Source of the DNA: an uncultured Collinsella sp.
Lineage (GTDB): Bacteria > Actinomycetota > Coriobacteriia > Coriobacteriales > Coriobacteriaceae
Assembly: GCA_900542235.1 (NCBI GenBank)
Contig: UQNB01000009.1
Span: 1 to 35,275, forward strand
Direction: 5' to 3'
DNA: 35,275 bases
Part shown: piece after piece, positions 16,074 through 22,573 of the stretch
How positions within the stretch are numbered: the stretch's first letter is position 1
How the letters are laid out: every line of letters starts with the position of its first letter
Translations under genes and position numbers: made by a program
The notes under the pieces: model-generated
What the model saw: the letters and a program-made list of their open reading frames with translations, nothing else
The model's database searches: none
What the model was told of the DNA's origin: nothing

Positions 16074-17780
16074 CTACGAGCGCAGTGTAATTTTATCTCG
16101 CAGCGATTTGAGATCCTCGGTTATGGTGCGGTCTTCCTGAATCATCTTCTGAACCTTTTTATAGCTCGTGCTGACGGTCGAGTGGTTGCGGTTGCCAAAC
16201 TCCGCGCCCACCGCCGTGGTCGTCATCTCGCACATCTCGATGGCCAGATAGATGGCGATATGACGGGCTTTGGCTATGTTGGCGTTGCGCCGCGGTCCGA
16301 TAAGCTCCTCGTGCGTCACGCCGTACTGCTCCTCGATGACAGACTGGACCGTCTGCACGTTGATTTTCTTGGCCGACGTATCGAAGTACTGGCTTGCGAT
16401 GGCGTCGATGTCGTCGAAGCTGAGCTCGCCGCCCTCGCGCTCGCGGTCTCCCGCCTCGCCGGCACAGCGTTCGCAGAAGCTCTCGAGTTCGCGAATGTTG
16501 GTTCCCGACACCTCCGCCATGTGCTTAAAGTGCTCGTCGGTCAGATGCCCGCCATCGCCGCCATAGGCCGCCAGCAGCGAGTCGTCACCCGCCTCGGGTG
16601 CGGCAGCTATCGTGTTCTCGTAGTAGCGCTGCAAGATCTTGTATTTCATCTCGTAGCTGGGCTCCGCCACTAAGCAGAGCATACCGGCGTTAAAACGGCT
16701 GGTGAGGCGCTCGTCCATGCTCAGGTCTTTGGGCGCACGGTCGGCCGCGATGACGACTTTTTTGTTGTTGCGGATAAACTCGTCCATGAGCTGGAAGAAG
16801 TAGTCCACGCTCGCGCGCTTGCCGATGATGTTTTGAATGTCGTCGATAATGAGCACGTCTACGCCGTGGTATGCCTGCATGATGGGGGCGTTGCTCTTCT
16901 TTTGGCGGTCGAACTCCGTCATCAGGTCATCGAGGTACGCCTGCGAGTTGGCGTACTTTACCTTGATTTCGGGCGACTTTTCGGCGAGCTCGTTTTTGAT
17001 GGCGAGCAGCAGATGGGTCTTGCCCAGCCCCGATTTACCATAGATGAACAGGGATGTGCATGTGCCGCGTTCGTCCGCGAGTGCGGCAAACTTGAGGGCC
17101 GAGCGATAGGCATGGCTGTTTTCGGGGCCGTAGACAAAGTTTTCGAAGGTGAATTTTGAGTTGGCCGCGAGCGGCGCGCCGTCGGTGTTCTGCTCGACCG
17201 GCGCCGCAGCTGCGGGGACGCTCATGGGCGATGTGGAGGCTGTTTTTGCGCTCTTTGCAGGCACCCCGCCTTTCATCTGGTTCATCATGCGGCGGAAATC
17301 GTCGGCCGATAGCGTGTTTTTGATTGCGATGCCCGAATCCTCGCCCAGTGTTACGTCGTGCGCGATAGGCATGTGTGTGGCGGGGGCCGCGGCGGATGCC
17401 GACGTCTGCACGGCGGGCATGGTTTCACGGGAAACATCGTCGATTTGACGCTCGGGAGCCGACACTGTGGTGGTAGCTGGCGCCGCCGGGGGGACGACGG
17501 GTGCCGCGGGTGCGGCGTTATCTGCCGCGGAGCCCTGTGGTGCCACGATGTTGAGCGCAATCGGTGCAAAGGCGATCTCTTCTAGGTACGCCTCGATGGT
17601 CGGCTGATGCTTTTTGAGCTGAGCGATGGCAAATCGCGAGGGAGCCTCAATCGTCAAGGTGTCCTCGGTCAGGCTCACGGCACGCGATTGCCCCAGCATG
17701 TTGATGAGGCGCGCATCTTGGCCGTCGCGCTGACAAAAGGCGATGGCATCCCCCAGGATGATGCTTGCTTCCTCGTCCAC
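16074..17780 (-). CDS. dnaA: Chromosomal replication initiator DnaA
   Basis: The 568-residue initiator. Domain I (1-75) mediates helicase and regulator contacts. Domain II is unusually long (about 80-205), Ala/Pro-rich, with a short charged motif (LSADDFRRMMNQMK) near 157-170. The AAA+ domain has Walker A GKSGLGKTH (248-256) and Walker B VLIIDDIQN (309-317). Domain IV, the DNA-binding helix-turn-helix, carries GNRNHSTV (529-536) where most DnaA proteins have G-G-R-D-H-T-T-V, so contact residues appear changed (Asp to Asn, Thr to Ser). GTG 17780 follows GGGAGAG and lies only 15 bases after the stop of the GHKL gene, so the two share a transcript. Confidence 0.98.
   Translation of the reverse strand: MDEEASIILGDAIAFCQRDGQDARLINMLGQSRAVSLTEDTLTIEAPSRFAIAQLKKHQPTIEAYLEEIAFAPIALNIVAPQGSAADNAAPAAPVVPPAAPATTTVSAPERQIDDVSRETMPAVQTSASAAAPATHMPIAHDVTLGEDSGIAIKNTLSADDFRRMMNQMKGGVPAKSAKTASTSPMSVPAAAAPVEQNTDGAPLAANSKFTFENFVYGPENSHAYRSALKFAALADERGTCTSLFIYGKSGLGKTHLLLAIKNELAEKSPEIKVKYANSQAYLDDLMTEFDRQKKSNAPIMQAYHGVDVLIIDDIQNIIGKRASVDYFFQLMDEFIRNNKKVVIAADRAPKDLSMDERLTSRFNAGMLCLVAEPSYEMKYKILQRYYENTIAAAPEAGDDSLLAAYGGDGGHLTDEHFKHMAEVSGTNIRELESFCERCAGEAGDREREGGELSFDDIDAIASQYFDTSAKKINVQTVQSVIEEQYGVTHEELIGPRRNANIAKARHIAIYLAIEMCEMTTTAVGAEFGNRNHSTVSTSYKKVQKMIQEDRTITEDLKSLRDKITLRS
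17421..17436. promoter_or_regulatory. parS-like site inside dnaA
   Basis: GGTTTCACGGGAAACA matches the parS sequence TGTTTCACGTGAAACA at 14 of 16 positions. In the dnaA frame it encodes Val-Ser-Arg-Glu-Thr (116-120) in the disordered domain II, where amino-acid choice is free, so the DNA may be what is selected. The change of the central CACGTG may weaken ParB binding. Confidence 0.45.
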
Positions 17781-17795
17781 TGTCTCTCCCGTTCC

Positions 17796-19133
17796 TTAAG
17801 CTTGGGCCAGCACGCGAGCGCTTCCAATTTCGGTCAGATGGTATTTCTGCCCATGTTTGATTACCAAGCCCGCCTGCGCCAAATCGTTGAGCGTGCGCGA
17901 CCAGGTGGGTGCGGAGTTTCCGAACGCCCGCGCCAAGTCCGTCGCGCCGCACTCTTGATGTTGGGCCAGATACCCTAATGCAGCGCTTCCGCGTTCGCTT
18001 ACAAACACGTCCGACTGCGGTTGTGCGTATTGATTCGCCGCATTAGGATACATCATTTGAGCTGCTGGTTGTTGAGAACTCTGTATGGGCGGCATCTGCT
18101 GTTGAAAACTTTGCGGCCACTGTTGGTATGGCTGTGGCGGCATCTGCTGGGCCCAAGGGTTAAATTGCCCCTGCGGCATCTGCTGATACGGCTGCTGGTA
18201 CCCCTGAGGATACGGCTGGGTGTATCCCTGCTGCGGCATGTATTGGGGCGGATACCCTTGCGGGTACGGTTGGTAGCCCATTTGCGGTACGGTTGGCATG
18301 GCCGCCGTCTGCTGCACGGCGCCTGTGTCCGGATCTGCCGAGCCTATGCTCTCCGGCATGTTTTGCGCCGCGCTGCCCAGCGGTGCCTGGGGGTCTTGCA
18401 TGGGAAAACTACCGGGCTGCTGCATGTGCGTCATGGGCTGCTGCACCTGCTGTGCCACGGGCTGCTGTGCAAACGTGCTAGATAGGGGATATGCCGGCTG
18501 TTCCGTCTCGGGGCGCACGGCGGCCCCTCGCCCTCCGGCACGCTCGATTTCCTGCACGCGCTTGGGGTTCAGACTTACCGTGACCACGGTCCCGTTGCCC
18601 ATGTTGTCCTCGATGGATACGGCGCCGCCGGCGTTTTCCAAGTACTCCTGCACCATGGGAAACCCAGCTCCGGTTCCGCGGATGTATCGCTTCATGTTGC
18701 TGTTTGCGCTGGTAACGCCAAAGTCAAACGCGCGCTCCTTGTCGTCGATCCCCGGTCCCTGATCTGCGAATCGGATGGTGTCGCCGCCGTCTAGGATCGA
18801 GATGATGGGCTCTGCAAAGTGGGCGTGGATAAAGTTTTCGACAATCTCGCGGATAACCATGAGCGAGATGTGCCCGCCCTGCTCTTTCATGCACTGGTAG
18901 ACGGTGTTGGTTGTCTCTTCCAGATAGGTGCGCACGTCCTTAGGTTCGATGACGATGACGCGCGGCGTCGACAGCATGTCGTCATAGACCGCGATGCGTG
19001 CGGCATACATGGCAGTCTGCGCTTTCGCACCGCCCTGCTCTTCCTCGCCACGCTTTTCGCGCACGCCGGTGATGTGCTCGTTGTCAGGTGCCGGGTCTCC
19101 GGAATCGACCATGGTGTAAAAGTCGTCAGACAT
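17796..19133 (-). CDS. GHKL ATPase with Pro/Gln/Tyr-rich linker and C-terminal winged helix (unknown function)
   Basis: I do not recognise a named family for this 445-residue protein; its parts are clear. Residues 1-55 are polar and weakly conserved-looking. Residues 56-190 form a GHKL (Bergerat) ATPase: N box REIVENFIHAHF (95-106), G1 DQGPGID (124-130), G2 GTGAGFPM (153-160) and a final NGTVVTVSL strand. There is no histidine phospho-acceptor domain, so it resembles SpoIIAB/RsbW-type kinases or free-standing ATPases more than a sensor kinase. Residues 213-373 are a low-complexity linker rich in Pro, Gln, Tyr and Met, with PYPQGY repeated. Residues 375-445 look like a winged helix (alanine-rich helices, SAPTWSRTLNDLAQAGLVIKHGQKYHLTEIG). 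It lies 15 bases upstream of dnaA and behind a cluster of DnaA-box-like sites, so it is probably the first gene of the dnaA operon. A role in sensing ATP or regulating initiation is inference only. Confidence 0.8.
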   Translation of the reverse strand: MSDDFYTMVDSGDPAPDNEHITGVREKRGEEEQGGAKAQTAMYAARIAVYDDMLSTPRVIVIEPKDVRTYLEETTNTVYQCMKEQGGHISLMVIREIVENFIHAHFAEPIISILDGGDTIRFADQGPGIDDKERAFDFGVTSANSNMKRYIRGTGAGFPMVQEYLENAGGAVSIEDNMGNGTVVTVSLNPKRVQEIERAGGRGAAVRPETEQPAYPLSSTFAQQPVAQQVQQPMTHMQQPGSFPMQDPQAPLGSAAQNMPESIGSADPDTGAVQQTAAMPTVPQMGYQPYPQGYPPQYMPQQGYTQPYPQGYQQPYQQMPQGQFNPWAQQMPPQPYQQWPQSFQQQMPPIQSSQQPAAQMMYPNAANQYAQPQSDVFVSERGSAALGYLAQHQECGATDLARAFGNSAPTWSRTLNDLAQAGLVIKHGQKYHLTEIGSARVLAQA

Positions 19134-19156
19134 GCCGCTCGCAATCTTTCAGAAGG

Positions 19157-19280
19157 TTTCGAACAAATAGTAGCTCACCGTGCAATGTTTCTCATCTTTC
19201 GACAACTTTTCAGAACCTGTTGAAAACTTTGGAAAACGGGCGAAAAGTTCTCAACATTGACAACATGAACTGTTGAAAAC
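19157..19280. promoter_or_regulatory. DnaA-box-like cluster upstream of the dnaA operon and rpmH
   Basis: The 345-base spacer between two divergent operons holds a dense set of related motifs. CTGTTGAAAAC occurs at 19217-19227 and 19270-19280; the same 11-mer in reverse is in the dnaA-dnaN spacer (16049-16059). Others are TTTCGAACA (19157), TTTCGACAA (19197), TTCTCAACA (19248) and TTGACAACA (19257). From 19218 three 10-base units ending GAAAAC/GAAAAC/GAAAAG follow head to tail. A TACTAT element on the minus strand (19167-19172) could be the -10 of the dnaA operon. This is probably the second half of a bipartite origin and a site of DnaA autoregulation. Confidence 0.7.
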
Positions 19281-19376
19281 TCGATGAAATATCATGAAAA
19301 GTTGCCATGCGGCTCAGATTTCGGTTGAGCTTATGGGGGAACCGTGTGAACTGCGCAACCTTTTACCTTTGATTTC

Positions 19377-19406
19377 TTGACATTTGAACATTGATTTCCC
19401 TACAAT
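19377..19406 (+). promoter_or_regulatory. Sigma-70-type promoter for rpmH
   Basis: A perfect -35 box TTGACA (19377-19382) is followed after 18 bases by TACAAT (19401-19406). The predicted leader to rpmH is about 65 bases. This is the clearest promoter in the window and likely drives rpmH-rnpA-yidD-yidC-jag. Confidence 0.85.
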
Positions 19407-19478
19407 CTTCAAGCTCACGTGTCTATATCTGCGTCCGCGCTCCCGCGGACACTCGAAATGCAGCAGGAGGAACTTAAG

Positions 19479-19613
19479 ATGAAGCGTACGTATCAGCCTA
19501 ATAAGCGTAAGCGTGCCAAGACCCATGGCTTCCGTGCCCGTATGGCCACCAAGGGTGGTCGTGCCGTGCTCGCCCGTCGCCGCGCCAAGGGCCGCAAGCG
19601 TCTCACTGTCTAG
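19479..19613 (+). CDS. rpmH: 50S ribosomal protein L34
   Basis: A complete 44-residue L34: MKRTYQPNKRKRAKTHGFRA, then an arginine- and lysine-rich remainder ending RLTV. It belongs to the large ribosomal subunit. ATG 19479 has an AGGAGG site (19464-19469). The frame is open upstream, but this start gives the exact family length. It is the first gene after the rpmH promoter, in the near-universal order rpmH-rnpA. Confidence 0.98.
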   Translation: MKRTYQPNKRKRAKTHGFRARMATKGGRAVLARRRAKGRKRLTV

Positions 19614-19633
19614 CAGCGATACACACATCTCGC

Positions 19634-19972
19634 ATGAAGACTATTAAGTCTCGGCAAGATTTCGAGCATGTGTTCAGTCAGGGGCGTCGTTTCAATCACC
19701 CTCTGATTCGAATGACCATATGTGAATCGGTTGGCGAAGGCGACTCCGGAAGGGTCGCCTTCGTTGGTGCTAAACGGCTCGGTTGTGCAGTCGTGCGCAA
19801 CCGTTCTAAGCGTGTGATGCGCGAGGCCGCCCGCAGCTGCGGATTTCCCGTTGCGGGTTATGACATCATCTTGTTCGCGACTCCCAAGACGAGGATTTCC
19901 TCGCCGCAGGAGATGGACAAGGCATTGCGTTCGCTTATGAAACGCGCCGGCGTTGCCGGGGAGGAGCGATGA
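19634..19972 (+). CDS. rnpA: Ribonuclease P protein component
   Basis: The 112-residue protein cofactor of RNase P, which binds the RNA subunit and the tRNA precursor leader. It shows an F-x-x-V-F-x-x-G start (FEHVFSQGRRF) and the family RNR helix VVRNRSKRVMREA. It lies 20 bases after rpmH, and its stop overlaps the yidD start (ATGA at 19969), so translation is coupled. No strong ribosome site is seen in the short spacer. Confidence 0.96.
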   Translation: MKTIKSRQDFEHVFSQGRRFNHPLIRMTICESVGEGDSGRVAFVGAKRLGCAVVRNRSKRVMREAARSCGFPVAGYDIILFATPKTRISSPQEMDKALRSLMKRAGVAGEER

Positions 19973-20193
19973 GCAATCACGTTTTGCGACGTGTTGCCAT
20001 CGCTCCTATTCGCATATATCAACAGGTTATTTCGCCCTTATTACCTGACGCTTGTATTTACTACCCAACGTGCTCGCAATATGCCGTTCAGGCGATTGAG
20101 AAGTACGGTGTTTTGAGAGGCTGCTGGCTTGCCGTGAGGCGCATCGCTCGCTGCAATCCCCTGCACGTCGGCGGTTATGACCCTGTGCCCTAG
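19969..20193 (+). CDS. yidD: Membrane protein insertion efficiency factor YidD
   Basis: A 74-residue YidD with the family core RIYQQVISPLLPDACIYYPTCSQYAVQAIEKYG and RCNPLHVGGYDPVP at the C-terminus, including the conserved cysteines. YidD is thought to aid YidC-dependent membrane insertion at the inner face of the membrane. It sits between rnpA and yidC, as is usual. Confidence 0.96.
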   Translation: MSNHVLRRVAIAPIRIYQQVISPLLPDACIYYPTCSQYAVQAIEKYGVLRGCWLAVRRIARCNPLHVGGYDPVP

Positions 20194-20222
20194 CGGGCAC
20201 TCGCTATCGGAGGAAAACTTAC

Positions 20223-20993
20223 ATGTGGGATTGGATCGTTAACATCCTTTTCGAGCTGCTCAAGCTCATCCAGACCTTTGCGGTCGACTGGGGCCTGTCC
20301 ATCATCATCCTGGTGGTCATCATCCGTCTGCTGCTGACGCCGCTTATGCTCAAGTCGACCAAGTCGACGGCTCGTATGCAGGTGCTGCAGCCCAAGATGC
20401 TCGAGATCCAGGAGCGTTACGCCGACGATCCCCAGCGTCAGGCCGAGGAGATGCAGAAGTTCTACAGCGAGAACAAGTTCAACCCCATGGCTGGTTGTCT
20501 GCCGCTGTTGATCCAGATGCCTGTCCTGTTCGCCCTGTTTACGCTGCTGCGTAACCTGCCGCAGTACTTTAGTGACGGCACGTTCTCGTTCTTCAACATC
20601 CTGCCCGACCTTACCACCACGCCGAGCGCTTCCTTTGCCGATGGCTTTATGGTTGCGCTGCCTGCACTGGTTTGCCTGATTCTGTTTGCCGTTCTCACTT
20701 TGATTCCGCAGCTTTATATGTCGCGCAATCAGACTGGTCAGCAGGCCCAGAGCATGCGTATGATGGCCATTGTCATGACCGTCATGATGCTTTGGATGGG
20801 TTGGAGCCTGCCCGTCGGCGTTCTGCTGTACTACGATGTGTCTTCCGCCTGGCAGGTTGTCCAGCAGATTTTCGTGACGCAGAAGGTTATCGATAAGGCC
20901 AAGGCCGATGAAGAAGAGCGTCTTAAGAACGCCCCGCTGCAGGTCGAGGTTACTCGTCGCGAGAAGAAGCCGCGCCCGCACAAGAAGAAGTAG
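20223..20993 (+). CDS. yidC: Membrane protein insertase YidC (Oxa1 family)
   Basis: A 256-residue Gram-positive-type YidC without the large periplasmic domain. The first membrane helix contains the groove arginine (VVIIRLLLTP, Arg35). It is followed by a charged helical hairpin (about 50-85), GCLPLLIQMPVLFALF and further helices near 135-160 and 180-215. The C-terminal tail is strongly basic (REKKPRPHKKK), suited to ribosome binding. There is no lipoprotein signal Cys near the N-terminus. ATG 20223 is preceded by GGAGG. Confidence 0.97.
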   Translation: MWDWIVNILFELLKLIQTFAVDWGLSIIILVVIIRLLLTPLMLKSTKSTARMQVLQPKMLEIQERYADDPQRQAEEMQKFYSENKFNPMAGCLPLLIQMPVLFALFTLLRNLPQYFSDGTFSFFNILPDLTTTPSASFADGFMVALPALVCLILFAVLTLIPQLYMSRNQTGQQAQSMRMMAIVMTVMMLWMGWSLPVGVLLYYDVSSAWQVVQQIFVTQKVIDKAKADEEERLKNAPLQVEVTRREKKPRPHKKK

Positions 20994-21010
20994 TGGGATA
21001 GTATTCTTAT

Positions 21011-21022
21011 TTAGGTACCTAA
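21011..21022. repeat. 12-bp perfect palindrome, copy 1
   Basis: TTAGGTACCTAA lies between yidC and jag, 17 bases after the yidC stop. An identical palindrome occurs at 24513-24524; the shared sequence extends to TTTAGGTACCTAAC. Confidence 0.65.
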
Positions 21023-21037
21023 CTTTTGGAGTTCGTT

Positions 21038-21607
21038 ATGTCTGAAGAGATCGTCGAGGATATGCTTGAGGAGGTTGCCCCGCAGGTCGCGGGCGATTAT
21101 CCCGAGATTGCACAGCGTTACAAGGCTGGTGAAGAGCTGACCGATGAGGAGCTCGACACCATTGCCGATGTAGCTATTTCCATTCTGCGTTCCATCCTTT
21201 TGCACTTCGATGCGGCGAACTCTCCCATCGATGAGTATGAGGGTGACGAGGGCGAGTTGATTCTGGACGTAACCGCTCCTGATCTTGCTGTTCTCATTGG
21301 CCGTCATGGTCGTACCCTTGATGCCCTTCAGGTTATGTTCTCTTTGCTGGTGAGCCGCAAGCTCGGCTTTAGGTATCCGGTCGTCGTCGACGTCGAGGGT
21401 TATAAGAGCCGTCGACAGGATAAGGTTGCTTCTATGGCCCAGTCCGCTGCCGAGCGCGCTATTCGCACTCATAAGAGTGTTTCCCTGCCTCCCATGAATG
21501 CTTATGAACGTCGACTGGTTCATATTGCCCTTCGTGGCAACGATGCTGTCGACACGCATTCTGAGGGCTCTGATCCCGATCGCCATGTTGTGATTGTTGC
21601 TCGATAA
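21038..21607 (+). CDS. jag: Jag/KhpB RNA-binding protein (KH and R3H domains)
   Basis: A 189-residue single-stranded nucleic-acid binding protein. After an acidic N-terminal segment (1-70), without an obvious Jag-N domain, comes a type II KH domain with its GRHG loop (88-91) and then an R3H domain (AYERRLVHIAL, Arg158/159 and His162). Homologues (Jag, EloR, KhpB) bind RNA and influence cell elongation. ATG 21038 is preferred over the in-frame TTG at 21026 because GGAG lies six bases before it. It follows yidC closely, as in most Gram-positive origins. Confidence 0.93.
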   Translation: MSEEIVEDMLEEVAPQVAGDYPEIAQRYKAGEELTDEELDTIADVAISILRSILLHFDAANSPIDEYEGDEGELILDVTAPDLAVLIGRHGRTLDALQVMFSLLVSRKLGFRYPVVVDVEGYKSRRQDKVASMAQSAAERAIRTHKSVSLPPMNAYERRLVHIALRGNDAVDTHSEGSDPDRHVVIVAR

Positions 21608-21625
21608 TCTTCTCGAGTCTATGCT

Positions 21626-21657
21626 AAGGGGACGTGGTTTCCACGTCCCCTTTTTTT
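21626..21657 (+). terminator. Terminator after jag
   Basis: AAGGGGACGTGG pairs with CCACGTCCCCTT across a 3-base loop and is followed by TTTTT. This strong hairpin ends the rpmH-jag transcript and separates it from rsmG. Confidence 0.93.
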
Positions 21658-21678
21658 GTCAAAAGTTCTCGATACACT
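21656..21678 (+). promoter_or_regulatory. Candidate promoter for rsmG-parAB, PafBC-type spacing
   Basis: TTGTCA (21656-21661), 11 bases, then TACACT (21673-21678). No standard -35 sits at 17 bases. The layout fits the mycobacterial DNA-damage promoter TTGTCR-gtg-N8-TANNNT except for the gtg. It overlaps the T-tract of the jag terminator, so the match may be chance. Confidence 0.35.
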
Positions 21679-21702
21679 GATTTTTGTCAGAAAGGAGTTG
21701 TC

Positions 21703-22440
21703 TTGTTTGTGTTAACTGATGAGCAAGTAAGCCAGATGCAGTGCCGTCTTATTTCGTATTGTAAAGACTATTCTTTGAAGGTCTCCGACGATAGCCTTCG
21801 AGTCTGTATCCAACATCTTGATCTTGTTCTGGAGGCCAATAAGACTACCAATCTAACGCGCATCCTAAATGTTGATGATGCAGCCGTCCTTCATATTCTG
21901 GACTCACTTGTTTTGCTGCCATATATTGATAAGGCTCCTGAAGGTGCTTTGCTGGATATGGGTACCGGTGCTGGATTCCCAGGTATTCCATTGACTATTG
22001 CAAGTGGAAGAAAGGCTATCTATATCGATTCCGTTGGCAAGAAGGTTGATGCCGTTAATTCCTTTGTTAAGGAGCTTGGCCTTAAGCATGCCCATGCTGT
22101 TCACGATCGTCTTGAAGAATATGCACGATCTCATAAGAAACAATTTGCTGTTGTGACCGCCCGTGCGCTCGCACCGTTGCCAGTTCTCGTCGAGTATGCT
22201 TCTCCTTTTCTAAAAGATAGTGGCCTCTTTGTCATTACGAAGGGGAATCCATCTGATGAAGAGCTTCAATCTGGACTTGCCGCTGCAAAGATATGCGGCC
22301 TTACCCCGCTTATGACGGATAATCTTGATTTGCCGAATGGTCTGGGTCACCGCGAATTTATTGTTTTTAAAAAAACTCGTCAGGCATCGGTTTCTCTTCC
22401 GCGTGCTAATGGCATGGCAAAAAAGAATCCGCTTGCCTAG
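21703..22440 (+). CDS. rsmG: 16S rRNA (guanine-N7)-methyltransferase RsmG
   Basis: RsmG (GidB) methylates a guanine in the 16S rRNA 530 loop using SAM. The SAM-binding motif is LLDMGTGAGFPGIPL, preceded by NLTRI and HILDSL, with ARALAPLPVLVEYA and a late HREFIVFKK strand. The start is taken as TTG 21703 because AAAGGAG is five bases upstream; GTG 21709 is the alternative. That gives about 245 residues, close to family length. Base composition falls sharply here (a sampled line is about 43% GC, against 60-67% in flanking genes). Confidence 0.94.
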   Translation: MFVLTDEQVSQMQCRLISYCKDYSLKVSDDSLRVCIQHLDLVLEANKTTNLTRILNVDDAAVLHILDSLVLLPYIDKAPEGALLDMGTGAGFPGIPLTIASGRKAIYIDSVGKKVDAVNSFVKELGLKHAHAVHDRLEEYARSHKKQFAVVTARALAPLPVLVEYASPFLKDSGLFVITKGNPSDEELQSGLAAAKICGLTPLMTDNLDLPNGLGHREFIVFKKTRQASVSLPRANGMAKKNPLA

Positions 22441-22441
22441 A

Positions 22442-22457
22442 TGTTTCACGTGAAACA
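22442..22457. promoter_or_regulatory. parS: parS site 1
   Basis: TGTTTCACGTGAAACA, a perfect palindrome identical to the ParB-nucleation consensus, just after the rsmG stop. Confidence 0.95.
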
Positions 22458-22480
22458 TAATGGATAGTGTCGAGTCGTTA

Positions 22481-22496
22481 TGTTTCACGTGAAACA
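22481..22496. promoter_or_regulatory. parS: parS site 2
   Basis: A second exact copy, starting 39 bp after site 1. Confidence 0.95.
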
Positions 22497-22519
22497 TAAC
22501 AGTCGATGTCGAATCGGAT

Positions 22520-22535
22520 TGTTTCACGTGAAACA
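22520..22535. promoter_or_regulatory. parS: parS site 3
   Basis: A third exact copy, again 39 bp from the previous one and 38 bases before the parA start. The array probably nucleates ParB and may also repress parAB. Confidence 0.95.
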
Positions 22536-22573
22536 TCCTCCGTTTAACAGCTTTAAATACACCAGGAGGGACC

